From: an uncultured Gammaproteobacteria bacterium
GTDB lineage: Bacteria > Pseudomonadota > Gammaproteobacteria > Rariloculales > Rariloculaceae
Reading direction: 5' to 3'
Assembly (NCBI GenBank): GCA_946887385.1
Contig: CAMPKU010000045.1
Coordinates: 1-20,884, forward strand
DNA length: 20,884 nucleotides
Part shown: piece by piece, positions 5,558-13,450 of the stretch
Position numbering within the stretch: the stretch's first letter is position 1
Layout of the letters: every line of letters begins with the position of its first letter
Translations under genes and position numbers: made by a program
The notes under the pieces: model-generated
Database searches by the model: none
The model's input: the letters and a program-made list of their open reading frames with translations, nothing else
Told to the model about the DNA's origin: nothing

Positions 5558-7174
5558 TCAGGCAGCCGAGTCGCGGTTGATGTGCGCCATGAGCAGGGTC
5601 ACGATCACGCCGAAGCCCACGATCGTCAGCACGAAGTTCGCGACGCCACCGATCAACGGCAGGTTGATGGCGACGATTACGACGACGAGGCCCGTGATCA
5701 GCGTAACAGCGAAGTTTGGCGGACTTTCCGCCGTGCGGAACAACGCGCGTCCGATGATCTGCGCGATCACGATCTTCGACAGATACAGCCCGATCAGCCC
5801 GAGCACGAAGACGAGCACACCGACCGGTATGCCGACGATCGTGATGCACAACAGCAGTGCGGCCACGGGCAGTGTCACCGCCGCCGCCAGCCCGATGCCA
5901 CCCGTGCGCAGCACGTCGCCGGGCGTGGGCAGCGACACCTCGCGCAGCACGGGGACGGCCAAGAGCAACAGCATGCCGACCACCACCGCGCTGCCCAGGC
6001 GAACGAGCTGCCGCACGTAGTAGCTCACCCGCGCGTAGCGGTTGCGCCGCTGCTCGCGCTCGACGAGCTGCTCGTCCACGGTGCCGCCAATCACGGCGCC
6101 CTGCGCGATCGTTAAATCGCCGGCGCTGTCGACGTGCGCCGTGATGTCGCCGCCCACGCGCGCGGAGGGCAGCACGGTGAGCGTTTGGGCGAATCCTTCC
6201 ACGTTGCCTTCCACGGCACCGCTGATCGTGACCGTGTTGCCGAAGCCCGTGAAGTCGACGCCGACGCGGCCGTCGATGTCCACGCTTTCGCCGAACGCAA
6301 TGGCGTTGCCCGAGACGCCGGTGTCGGCGCGGAGCTCCACGTCGCGGCCGAAGCCGTACAGGTCGCGGCCGATGCGCGCGTTGGCGAGCGCCAAGCCGCG
6401 GGCGGCGCCGATGACGCTGCCGCCGACGGTGCCTTCGATCGCGATGGTCTCGGCGGCCGTGATGAGATTGCCGGCCACGTTGCCGCGCACGGTAACGCTG
6501 CGCGCGAACGCGAGCAGATCCCCGTTGATGTTGCCGTCGATCACCACGGTTTGGCCCGTGGCAAGCAGCGTGTCGTCGATCGTCTCGTCGGCCGCCACGG
6601 TGATCAGGCCGCCTTCGCGGCGCTCGAACGCGTGGCCCGTCGACGGCAGCGCAACGGCCAGCGCAAGCAGAGACGCGGCGACGGCGGCCACCGCGCGCGT
6701 GCGCGCAGCGCCCACGGCGATCCAGCCGGCGAGCGCAAGCAGCAGCGCTACACCGGCAACGTTCAAAGCAGACGTCCACATGGCAGCTCCCTCGTTCAAG
6801 ATGAAAGCGATGACACTCACGCCGCGTTCGATCAGCTCCCCCGCATCGAGCGGGTTCAACCACTTCAGGCCGCTCGGAATCGCGGCCGCGACGGTGTTCC
6901 AGAAAGCGGTGCTGAAGGCGCCGATGAGTGCCGTTGCGAGCACCAGCACCACGAAGTCGCGCGGCCGCGGCGGCGGCACGAAGCGCGGAATCGGCGCGGC
7001 ATCGTCGAGCTCCTTGAGCGCGGTGCGCAGCAGCTCGCTCTCTTGCTTGAGCGCATCGATGCGCGCGCGGCACGCGGCGCACGTTGCCGCATGCCGCCAG
7101 AGCAGCGCGGCCTCGCGGGGCTCGAGCGCCCCGTCGGCATACATGGAATGGGTGACGGCGGACGGGCAGCTCAT
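5558..7174 (-). CDS. Zinc-finger anti-sigma factor fused to bactofilin-like beta-helix membrane protein
   Basis: A 538-residue multi-domain membrane protein. Residues 1-40 resemble the zinc-binding anti-sigma domain (Cys3, then H28-x3-C32-x2-C35, with YADGALEPREA between). Hydrophobic helices lie near 73-92, 137-156 and 160-178. From about 190 to 365 comes a ladder of short repeats such as TVVIDGNINGDLLAF, SVTVRGNVAGNLITA, TIAIEGTVGGSVIGA and TVTISGAVEGNVEGF, the pattern of the bactofilin (polymer-forming) right-handed beta-helix. The C-terminal 145 residues hold about four transmembrane helices (396-532). The start overlaps the sigma stop codon (ATGA), so the pair is co-translated. Expected role: hold the adjacent ECF sigma factor at the membrane and release it on an envelope signal sensed by the beta-helix. 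Domains are visible; topology and role are inferred. Confidence 0.8.
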   Translation of the reverse strand: MSCPSAVTHSMYADGALEPREAALLWRHAATCAACRARIDALKQESELLRTALKELDDAAPIPRFVPPPRPRDFVVLVLATALIGAFSTAFWNTVAAAIPSGLKWLNPLDAGELIERGVSVIAFILNEGAAMWTSALNVAGVALLLALAGWIAVGAARTRAVAAVAASLLALAVALPSTGHAFERREGGLITVAADETIDDTLLATGQTVVIDGNINGDLLAFARSVTVRGNVAGNLITAAETIAIEGTVGGSVIGAARGLALANARIGRDLYGFGRDVELRADTGVSGNAIAFGESVDIDGRVGVDFTGFGNTVTISGAVEGNVEGFAQTLTVLPSARVGGDITAHVDSAGDLTIAQGAVIGGTVDEQLVEREQRRNRYARVSYYVRQLVRLGSAVVVGMLLLLAVPVLREVSLPTPGDVLRTGGIGLAAAVTLPVAALLLCITIVGIPVGVLVFVLGLIGLYLSKIVIAQIIGRALFRTAESPPNFAVTLITGLVVVIVAINLPLIGGVANFVLTIVGFGVIVTLLMAHINRDSAA

Positions 7175-7722
7175 GGCGATACCTCAGCGGTGGCTCCGTC
7201 GCGGACATCCCCGTCCGCGCGCGCGAGCGATTGACGCAGCATTTGCTTGGCACGGCACAGCAACACGCCCACATGCGTGCGCGTGATGCCGAGCGTTGTG
7301 GCGATTTCGTTGTAGTCGGCGTCCGCGAAGTAGGCGAGCGCGAGCGGCACGCGGTAGCGTTCCGGCAAGGCGGCAACGGCCGCGTTGACGGCCGCAGCGC
7401 GCTCATCCTTCAGCACGGCGTGCACGCCCGTGGCTTCCGCCGATTCGACGTCGGCCGCCTCCTGTGCCTCGTTGCGGAACAGCGCGGCTTCGGTGCCGCG
7501 CCGGCGCAGAACGTCGAGACAGTGGTTGCGGGCGATGCTCATGATCCAGCCTATGAACGGTTGCCTCGGGTCGTAGCCGCCCCAGGCGCGATAGGCGCGA
7601 ACGAATGCCTCCTGGGCAGCGTCGTCGGCCCGGTCCGCGGTGCCCAGAAGCTGGCGGCATAACCCGCGTACCTGACGGTAGTGGGCGGTATACGCTTTGG
7701 CAAAGGCCACCTCCTTCGTCAT
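7171..7722 (-). CDS. ECF-family RNA polymerase sigma factor
   Basis: A 183-residue two-domain sigma factor. The sigma-70 region 2 is at about 11-76, with the core-binding pattern DDAAQEAFVRAYRAW and the -10-reading helix (FIGWIMSIARNHCLDVLRRR). A 35-residue linker follows, then region 4 at about 112-164 (ALPERYRVPLALAYFADADYNEIATTLGITRTHVGVLLCRAKQMLR) with a helix-turn-helix that reads the -35 element. No extra domains are present, which is typical of ECF sigmas. AGGA seven bases upstream supports the ATG at 7722. It is the first gene of a two-gene operon with its likely anti-sigma partner, overlapping by four bases. ECF operons are usually autoregulated, but I cannot pick out a convincing ECF promoter upstream. 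Confidence 0.92.
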   Translation of the reverse strand: MTKEVAFAKAYTAHYRQVRGLCRQLLGTADRADDAAQEAFVRAYRAWGGYDPRQPFIGWIMSIARNHCLDVLRRRGTEAALFRNEAQEAADVESAEATGVHAVLKDERAAAVNAAVAALPERYRVPLALAYFADADYNEIATTLGITRTHVGVLLCRAKQMLRQSLARADGDVRDGATAEVSP

Positions 7723-7757
7723 TCGCGGATCCTGAGAACGCTAGTCATGGGGTAATA

Positions 7758-7771
7758 CGAGCCGCGGCTCG
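7758..7771. promoter_or_regulatory. Palindrome in the divergent promoter region
   Basis: The 14-base perfect palindrome CGAGCCGCGGCTCG lies in the 68-base gap between the divergent sigma-factor gene (starts 7722) and the small hypothetical gene (starts 7791). Its position and symmetry would suit a dimeric regulator, but short GC palindromes occur by chance in GC-rich DNA. Confidence 0.3.
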
Positions 7772-7790
7772 AATTCATTACAGTAACCGC

Positions 7791-8216
7791 ATGCCGGAGT
7801 CCCGAGAGCTAGCCGCCGCGCGGCATTGCATGGCCGAGGCCGAAACGAGCTGGACCACGGCCGCCGGTTTGGCGCGGCTGGCCGACGGGCTGGGGCGTCT
7901 CGCGGACATCATCGAGACGGGTGCCCCGACCGAAGCACGTACGGCCCGCAACCTCGCCGCAAGCTACGCCGGCCGATTCCACGGGCGGGTACGCGTCGAG
8001 CTCGAGCGCCATGCGCAGGTGCCGGAGCTCAAGCTCGAGCATTATTTCAAGGTGGTGCTCGCGTTCGATCAGGTGCAAGCGGCTCTTCCGCCCGAGGCGG
8101 CCGAGCTCAAGATCGCTTTGGTCAAATCGCTGATCGAGCGCTACTACGAGGGCCATCCGCCCGAGCGAAAGCAGGCCGCGCTCGAGCAGCTCGCGGCGCT
8201 CGAAGGCAAGAAGTAG
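7791..8216 (+). CDS. Hypothetical helical protein
   Basis: A 141-residue protein that I do not recognise. It has no signal peptide or transmembrane segment, so it is probably cytoplasmic. The composition (many Ala, Leu, Glu and Arg, few Gly or Pro) suggests an all-alpha fold. A KLEHYFKVVLAFDQVQAALPPEAAELK segment and a C-terminal KQAALEQLAALEGKK helix are the most distinctive parts. The ATG at 7791 is preferred; the frame is open upstream, but that extension overlaps the sigma-factor gene on the opposite strand. No good Shine-Dalgarno precedes it. It is divergent from the ECF sigma operon and convergent with the hydrolase gene, 13 bases apart, so it is a single-gene unit. A link to the sigma factor is possible but unsupported. 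Confidence 0.65.
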   Translation: MPESRELAAARHCMAEAETSWTTAAGLARLADGLGRLADIIETGAPTEARTARNLAASYAGRFHGRVRVELERHAQVPELKLEHYFKVVLAFDQVQAALPPEAAELKIALVKSLIERYYEGHPPERKQAALEQLAALEGKK

Positions 8217-8229
8217 GCCTGCGGGCGCG

Positions 8230-9624
8230 CTAAAACTGCGTCTTGGCGAGATCGGCGAGAATCGTGTCGCGGTACACGGGCAGCGACCAGCCCTGTCGCT
8301 CGAGCGCGTCGAGGCTCGTTTCGACTTTGCGCAGATATTCGCGCTTGCTGCCGTAGAGCTCGCGCAGCTTCGCCGCCGTAAACGGCTCTTGGTACGCGCT
8401 CAATCGGCACATGATCTGCGCGCCTTGCAGGCCGTTCACGCGCACGTACTCGCTCGCGTTCGCGATCACGGGCTCGGCAGCCGTGTTCACGGGGGCGTAC
8501 TTCGCCGTGGGCACGTCCACGTAAGGGCTACGGATGCCGCCGAGCGGGTTACCGTGCTCATCGAGCACCATCGTCGAGCCGTCGTTGCTCTCGTCGCGGT
8601 CGAGCAGGATGCGCGGCGCCCGTGGCGGCACGACGCCTTCGTCCACCCAGCGCAGCAAATGGTGCAGGCTCACGGAGAAGTAGGCCTGCGTCAGGAATGT
8701 CGAGAGCGGTTTAGCGCACGGGTTCGGCAGAAGTCGCACGTTGTCGCGCGAGTCGACGTGGCCAATCGCCGCGAACTCGTACAGCCGGTATTGCTTGCCC
8801 GGCTCGTCGCCGTCTTGGCGGCGCGTTACGTTGGTTTCCACCTCGTGCATCGTCGGCATGTGGACGAGCGGCACGTCGATCTCGCGAATCGTCGAGCCGT
8901 TCGACGTGGGCATGAAGCCGTCGAAGATGCGGTTCATCTCCGGCGTGCGATACACCATGTGTGCCGGCAGATAGTTGATCAGCGTGCCGGCGCTCATCGA
9001 CGTGCCGCCCAGCACCATCTTGCGCACGCGCAGCGCGCCGAGCGGGCCTTTGTCACTTCGAACGAGTGCGCCGACTTGCGCAATGATTTCGTTCTGCTGG
9101 CCGCCTTCGACCTTCATGCGCTCGTAGCGCGCGGCGTTGAACGCGACGAATTGCTGCGGCGACGTGGTTACGATCTCGACGGCCGCGTGGCCCGCGTCCA
9201 TCAGATACCCGGAGACGAACTCGAACATGTGCGCGGCGCCGCTGCCGTGCATCGACTCGGCGAGCACCAGGCCGCTGAAGTCGCCGTCGTCGCTCGGCTG
9301 GCGCACGACGACGCGCGTCGTGTAGGGCTTGCCGTCGGCTGTGCCGGAGACGTAGTACTCCGTGGTCTTGTAGCGGAAGTGCTCGAGATCCAGGCCGCGC
9401 GCGAGCGACGGCGCGGTATCGAACATCGGCCCCGGCCCCGTGACGGGTGCCGACAAGGCAGGCAGCGGCACGGCAGTCGGCACGCGCGGGATGCCTTCGA
9501 TCTCGGGCTCGGGGCGCGGCCCGCCGGGGCCGCGAGGCGGCTGCGCGAAGGCGCTCGCGGTGGCAAGAACCGCGCCGAGCGCGGCGGCGAAGGCGTAGCG
9601 GGACAACGAATGTGACGACGGCAT
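8230..9624 (-). CDS. Secreted alpha/beta-hydrolase-domain protein (Abhydrolase_10-like)
   Basis: A 464-residue exported enzyme. The signal peptide is residues 1 to about 27 (ending AFAQ). A Pro/Gly-rich linker (PPRGPGGPRPEPEIEG) leads into the hydrolase domain. The nucleophile elbow is probably GGTSMSAG (206-213) with Ser209, where the last position of GxSxG is Ser. The motif EFAAIGHVDSR at 283-293 offers His289 as the catalytic His, and an LAESMHGSG segment lies at 121-129. These match the alpha/beta-hydrolase-domain family I recall as Abhydrolase_10, found in environmental Proteobacteria with unknown substrates. ATG at 9624 is preferred over GTG at 9648 because GGGGGA lies close upstream and a clean signal peptide follows. 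Substrate unknown; ester hydrolysis is a fold-based guess. Confidence 0.8.
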   Translation of the reverse strand: MPSSHSLSRYAFAAALGAVLATASAFAQPPRGPGGPRPEPEIEGIPRVPTAVPLPALSAPVTGPGPMFDTAPSLARGLDLEHFRYKTTEYYVSGTADGKPYTTRVVVRQPSDDGDFSGLVLAESMHGSGAAHMFEFVSGYLMDAGHAAVEIVTTSPQQFVAFNAARYERMKVEGGQQNEIIAQVGALVRSDKGPLGALRVRKMVLGGTSMSAGTLINYLPAHMVYRTPEMNRIFDGFMPTSNGSTIREIDVPLVHMPTMHEVETNVTRRQDGDEPGKQYRLYEFAAIGHVDSRDNVRLLPNPCAKPLSTFLTQAYFSVSLHHLLRWVDEGVVPPRAPRILLDRDESNDGSTMVLDEHGNPLGGIRSPYVDVPTAKYAPVNTAAEPVIANASEYVRVNGLQGAQIMCRLSAYQEPFTAAKLRELYGSKREYLRKVETSLDALERQGWSLPVYRDTILADLAKTQF

Positions 9625-9679
9625 GGTATCCCCCGAGTCGAGGGCCACACCTTACGTCAGGGTAGGGAAAACCAGAAGG

Positions 9680-9698
9680 GCCGGCAGGTTCGGCCGGC
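9680..9698 (-). terminator. Possible terminator hairpin
   Basis: GCCGGC (9680-9685) and GCCGGC (9693-9698) can pair around a 7-base loop. On the minus strand the stem is followed by CCTTCTGGTTTTCCC, which holds a short T-run. It sits between the small periplasmic gene (stop at 9720) and the hydrolase gene. The stem is short and each arm is itself a palindrome, so the call is weak. Confidence 0.3.
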
Positions 9699-9719
9699 GC
9701 CGGCGACGGAACCGGGGCG

Positions 9720-10016
9720 CTATTGGCGGCGGGCTACGGCGTGAATGACGCGGTCGTTCTCGAAGTACACCGAGAACGACGGGTAGTCCCAGCGCGTGAT
9801 GGGCGGCTGCTCGGCCACGGCGCCGCCCACGGCAGCGTGACGTTGCGCCGGCGCCCCGTAGGCCGACTCGACGGCCGTCATCGACATGCCCGGCTTGGGG
9901 CGTGTGTCGCCCGTCTGGCGGGTGACCTCGATGCCGTCGATGAGCAAGGTGTCCGCGTGCGCGGCCGATGCGCCGAGCACGAGCAGAGCGAGCGCCGTCG
10001 GAATGGTTTTGGCCAT
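9720..10016 (-). CDS. Small periplasmic protein, possibly SmpA/BamE-like
   Basis: A 98-residue exported protein with a clear signal peptide (residues 1-21, ending AHA-D). The mature part has a GMSMTAVESAYGAP segment followed by a C-terminal PPITRWDYPSFSVYFENDRVIHAVARR segment. A 'GM-x-x-x-x-V-x-x-x-x-G-x-P' turn followed by aromatic strands resembles the SmpA/BamE/OmlA fold of small envelope proteins. There is no lipobox cysteine and the match is only by pattern. GGGAGGA eight bases upstream supports the ATG. The stop lies 95 bases before the hydrolase start, so the two may share a transcript. Confidence 0.75.
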   Translation of the reverse strand: MAKTIPTALALLVLGASAAHADTLLIDGIEVTRQTGDTRPKPGMSMTAVESAYGAPAQRHAAVGGAVAEQPPITRWDYPSFSVYFENDRVIHAVARRQ

Positions 10017-10145
10017 GGCCCGATCCTCCCTGGAATGCCGGCGAATATAGCACCGTGGCGAGGACGCTCAAATTCGCAGGCGGCCTTTTGTGGCCGCGGT
10101 CACACTTCCCGCCTCCATGCCCTCCGGCCCGCGCCGTTCGTGGCC

Positions 10146-10173
10146 TTAGGACGTGCCGGTGCGGCGTTATGGT
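10146..10173 (+). promoter_or_regulatory. Weak candidate promoter of the lol-comEC cluster
   Basis: TTAGGA (10146-10151) and TATGGT (10168-10173), 16 bases apart, lie 14 bases upstream of the first lol gene. Both differ from the sigma-70 consensus at two or more positions. Some promoter is needed in this 170-base divergent gap, but this exact placement is uncertain. Confidence 0.25.
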
Positions 10174-10186
10174 TTAATCCCCGCTC

Positions 10187-11425
10187 ATGTTTCAGCCCCT
10201 CGAGTGGTTCATAGGCCTGCGCTACTTGCGCTCGCGCCGCTGGCGCGCGCTCGTCTCGTTCCGTACGGCCGCCTCGCTGATCGGTCTGGCGCTCGGCGTG
10301 ACCGCGCTCATCGTGATTCTGTCGATCTTGAACGGCCTCGAGACCGAGACGCGAACGCGCCTCCTGGTGTTGAGCGCGCACGCCACCGTGTCGGCGCCCG
10401 AGGGTTTTGCGGATTGGCGCGAGCTCGAGGGGCGGTTCGAAGCCGTGCCGGGCGTGGCCGCCGTCACGCCGTACGTGCGGCTCGAAGGCATGCTGGCGGC
10501 GGGCGCAAGCTTGAGGCCCGCAATCGTGCGCGGCATTTTGCCGGCGGAAGAAGGCGCAGCCTCGGATTTGGCGCAACTCATTGCGCGAGGTGCGCTCGAC
10601 AATCTTCAGCCCGGCGCTCAACGCATGTTGCTCGGCCGCGTGCTCGCGTCGAATCTGGGCGTGGATACGGGCGACGCGGTGCGCGTGCTGGTGCCGCGTG
10701 TTACCGACGGCCGCGTGGTGCCGCGTCTGGCGAATTTCACCGTCGCCGGGGTGTTCGACGCCGGCGTGCCCGACCACGACACGTCGCTCGCGCTGGTGCA
10801 CTTGGCCGACGCCAGCGATTTGAAAGGTTTGGGCGGCGCCGCGGAGGGCGTGGCGCTGAAGCTCGACGATCCGCTGGCGGCCCGCGAGCTTGGGGAGGCG
10901 GTGCGCGGCACGCTCGACGCCGGCTGGCGCTACTCGGACTGGACCGAGGAGTACCGTAGCCTGTTCACGGCCATGCGTATCGAGAAGCTGATGATGTCGA
11001 TCATCCTGCTCATGATCGTGGGCGTGGCTGCGTTCAACATCGTGGCGTCGTTGATGATGGTGGTCATCGACAAGCAGAAAGACATTGCGATCTTGCGCAC
11101 CTACGGCCTCGATGCGCGCCGCGTGGCGCGCATTTTCATCGTGCAGGGTGCGGTCATCGGGCTCGTCGGCGCGTTGCTCGGGGTAGGGCTGGGCCTGGCA
11201 CTGGCGTACAACGTCGATGTCGTGGTGCCATGGCTCGAGCGGACGTTCGGCTTTCAGATCATGCCCGGCGACGTGTACTACGTGACGGTGCTGCCGTCGG
11301 AAGTGCAGCTCTTCGATGTCGTGGCCGTTCCTGTGGCCGCGTTCGCGTTAGCGATACTGGCCACGCTGTATCCGGCGCGGCGCGCGGCCGCCATCGCTCC
11401 GGCCAGTGCGCTGCGCTACGACTAG
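10187..11425 (+). CDS. lolE: Lipoprotein-releasing ABC transporter permease, LolE-like
   Basis: A 412-residue inner-membrane permease. It has the LolC/LolE layout: an N-terminal helix (27-49), a large periplasmic domain (about 50-265), then three helices (268-293, 317-342, 377-396). The cytoplasmic coupling segment VVIDKQKDIAILRTYGL after helix 2 contacts LolD. With its partners it pulls mature lipoproteins out of the inner membrane and passes them to LolA. The LolE label rests on the C-terminal region (MPGDVYYVTVLPSEVQLFDV, then TLYPARRAAAIAPASAL), which is closer to E. coli LolE than to LolC, and on the periplasmic strand ending DHDTSLALVHLADA. It starts a tight cluster; the next gene begins six bases later. 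There is no obvious Shine-Dalgarno. Confidence 0.85.
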   Translation: MFQPLEWFIGLRYLRSRRWRALVSFRTAASLIGLALGVTALIVILSILNGLETETRTRLLVLSAHATVSAPEGFADWRELEGRFEAVPGVAAVTPYVRLEGMLAAGASLRPAIVRGILPAEEGAASDLAQLIARGALDNLQPGAQRMLLGRVLASNLGVDTGDAVRVLVPRVTDGRVVPRLANFTVAGVFDAGVPDHDTSLALVHLADASDLKGLGGAAEGVALKLDDPLAARELGEAVRGTLDAGWRYSDWTEEYRSLFTAMRIEKLMMSIILLMIVGVAAFNIVASLMMVVIDKQKDIAILRTYGLDARRVARIFIVQGAVIGLVGALLGVGLGLALAYNVDVVVPWLERTFGFQIMPGDVYYVTVLPSEVQLFDVVAVPVAAFALAILATLYPARRAAAIAPASALRYD

Positions 11426-11431
11426 GCTCGC

Positions 11432-12694
11432 ATGCGCCAACCGTACGAGCTCTCGATCGCCGTTCGCTATCTGCGCACCCGCAGCAGCCACAGCTTTATC
11501 TCGTTCATATCGGGAGTTTCGATGATCGGCATCGCGCTCGCCGTCGCGGTATTGATCGTAGTGTTGTCGGTGATGAACGGATTCGAGTATGAGCTTCAGC
11601 GGCGGATTCTAGGCATGGTGTCGGATGCATCGATCACGGGCGCCGAAGGCGGCCCGCTCCCGGACTGGCAGGCGTTGCACGAGCTGGTGGTCGCGCGCGA
11701 CGACGTCGAAGCCGCTGCGCCGTACGTCGAGGGCCAGGCGATGGCCGTCGCCGGCGAAGAGCTCGCGGGCGTTACGGTGCGCGGCGTGCATCCGGAGCTC
11801 GAGCAGCAAGTGTCCACGATCCGCTCCGTCATGGTCAGCGGCAGCTTGGACGAGCTCACGGACCGTACCTACCGCGTCGTAATCGGCACGCAGCTCGCCG
11901 CGGTGCTTAAGGTCGGCGTCGGCGACAAGATCACGCTGGTGCTCGCGGAGCAGAACGTGACGCCCGCGGGCGCCCTGCCGCGCTGGCGCTCGTTCACGGT
12001 CAGTGGCGTGTTCGATGCCGGCATGTACGAGTACGACCGCGGGCTCGTGTTCACGAGCTTCGAAGATGCCGCGCGCTTGTTCCGCACGGACGGCGAGGCC
12101 ACGGGGCTCAGGCTGGCGATTGCCGATCTCTACAGTGCGCGCGACGTGGCGATGGAGGCGGGCCGGCAGCTCGCGAACGAGATCGGCGCGGACCTTGCCA
12201 TCGACGATTGGACGAGCCTGCACGCCACGTTCTTTCGCTCGATCCAGATACAGAAGTCGATGATGTTCGTGATTTTGTCGCTCGTGATCGCCGTGGCCGC
12301 GTTCAATATCGTTTCCACGTTGATGATGGTGGTGCGCGACAAGCGCGGCGACATTGCGATTCTTCGCAGCTTCGGCTCCACGCAGCGCAGCATCATGGCG
12401 TTGTTCGCGAGCCAGGGCACGTTCATCGGCGTGATCGGCACGCTGCTCGGCGTGCTGCTGGCGCTCTTCATCTCATGGCAGCTCGGCAACATCGTGACGC
12501 TTTTGCAGGGCTGGCTCGGCGTCGATCTCCTGTCCGCGGAGGTGTATTACTTGGAAGACCTGCCGACGCAAGTGCGGCCGCTCGAGGTGTTGCAGATCGG
12601 CGGCATCGCGCTCGCGCTCGCGATCGCGGCCACGTTCTATCCGGCCTTGAGCGCCGCCCGCCAACCGCCGGCCGAGGCCTTGCGGTATGAATGA
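11432..12694 (+). CDS. lolC: Lipoprotein-releasing ABC transporter permease, LolC-like
   Basis: A 420-residue paralogue of the preceding permease with the same architecture: an N-terminal helix (about 28-48), a periplasmic domain to about 270, then three C-terminal helices (277-300, 326-350, 387-404). The segment [23 protein letters not shown] after helix 1 and the ending [16 protein letters not shown] are closest to E. coli LolC. A coupling motif [17 protein letters not shown] is present. LolC recruits LolA and LolE binds the lipoprotein substrate in E. coli. Having both permeases beside LolD suggests a standard LolC-D-E complex rather than a LolF homodimer. AGG from the previous stop codon (TAGGctcgcATG) may serve as ribosome-binding site. 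The 3' end overlaps lolD by eight bases. Confidence 0.85.
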   Translation: MRQPYELSIAVRYLRTRSSHSFISFISGVSMIGIALAVAVLIVVLSVMNGFEYELQRRILGMVSDASITGAEGGPLPDWQALHELVVARDDVEAAAPYVEGQAMAVAGEELAGVTVRGVHPELEQQVSTIRSVMVSGSLDELTDRTYRVVIGTQLAAVLKVGVGDKITLVLAEQNVTPAGALPRWRSFTVSGVFDAGMYEYDRGLVFTSFEDAARLFRTDGEATGLRLAIADLYSARDVAMEAGRQLANEIGADLAIDDWTSLHATFFRSIQIQKSMMFVILSLVIAVAAFNIVSTLMMVVRDKRGDIAILRSFGSTQRSIMALFASQGTFIGVIGTLLGVLLALFISWQLGNIVTLLQGWLGVDLLSAEVYYLEDLPTQVRPLEVLQIGGIALALAIAATFYPALSAARQPPAEALRYE

Positions 12695-13412
12695 CGCGGT
12701 TCGCGAGAGCGCAGCGCAGAGCGCCGTTGCCGACGGTTCGCCGGTGCTGGAGGCTCGCAATCTGGTCAAGACGTTCAGCGACGTGGGCCGCGAGGTAGAG
12801 GTGTTGCGCGGCGTGGAGCTCACGGTGACCAAAGGCGATCGCATCGCGATCGTGGGGTCGTCGGGTTCGGGCAAGACCACGCTGCTGCAGTTGATCGGCG
12901 GCCTCGATCAACCGACGGCCGGAGAAGTGCGCGTGGTCGGCGAATCGATGAGCACGCTGCGCGACGCCGAGCGCGGCCGTCTTCGCAATCGTGCGCTCGG
13001 GTTCGTCTATCAATTTCATCATCTATTACCGGAGTTCACGGCGCTCGAGAACGTGGCCATGCCCCTGCTCGTGCGCGGCACGCCGCCGCAACAAGCGGCA
13101 GCAGAGGCGCGCGTCTTGCTCGAGCGCGTGGGGCTTCGCGAGCGGCTCGAGCACCGGCCGAGCCAGCTTTCGGGCGGCGAGCGGCAGCGTACCGCAGTGG
13201 CGCGCGCGCTCGTCACGCGTCCGGCGGCCGTGCTCGCCGACGAGCCCACGGGCAATCTCGATCGACCCACGGGATTGCGCGTGTTCGAGCTGTTGCTGGA
13301 GCTCAACGCTGCGCTCGGCACCAGCCTCGTCGTCGTTACTCACGATCCCGATCTGGCGGCGCGCATGGATCGCGTGCTCGAGCTCAAGGACGGCATATTG
13401 AGTCCCGCCTAG
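12687..13412 (+). CDS. lolD: Lipoprotein-releasing ABC transporter ATP-binding protein LolD
   Basis: This 241-residue cytoplasmic ATPase powers lipoprotein release through the two upstream permeases. It has Walker [10 protein letters not shown] (57-65), the Q-loop [12 protein letters not shown] (Gln109) whose HHLLPEF segment is a LolD hallmark, signature LSGGERQR (161-168), Walker [13 protein letters not shown] (181-192) and switch His219 in VVTHD. Length matches the family. The ATG overlaps the end of lolC in another frame (ATGAATGA), implying translational coupling. The first 20 residues are a non-conserved leader. Together with the two permeases it makes a complete transporter. Confidence 0.94.
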   Translation: MNDAVRESAAQSAVADGSPVLEARNLVKTFSDVGREVEVLRGVELTVTKGDRIAIVGSSGSGKTTLLQLIGGLDQPTAGEVRVVGESMSTLRDAERGRLRNRALGFVYQFHHLLPEFTALENVAMPLLVRGTPPQQAAAEARVLLERVGLRERLEHRPSQLSGGERQRTAVARALVTRPAAVLADEPTGNLDRPTGLRVFELLLELNAALGTSLVVVTHDPDLAARMDRVLELKDGILSPA

Positions 13413-13450
13413 CCCGCGTAGGGCGCCGCGCAGGTCCGGCGCCGATCGTC

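Noticed and set aside
5475..7406. 643-residue minus-strand open frame
   Set aside because: Its bulk is Arg/His low-complexity in a shifted frame of the anti-sigma/beta-helix gene, which has the real domain signatures.
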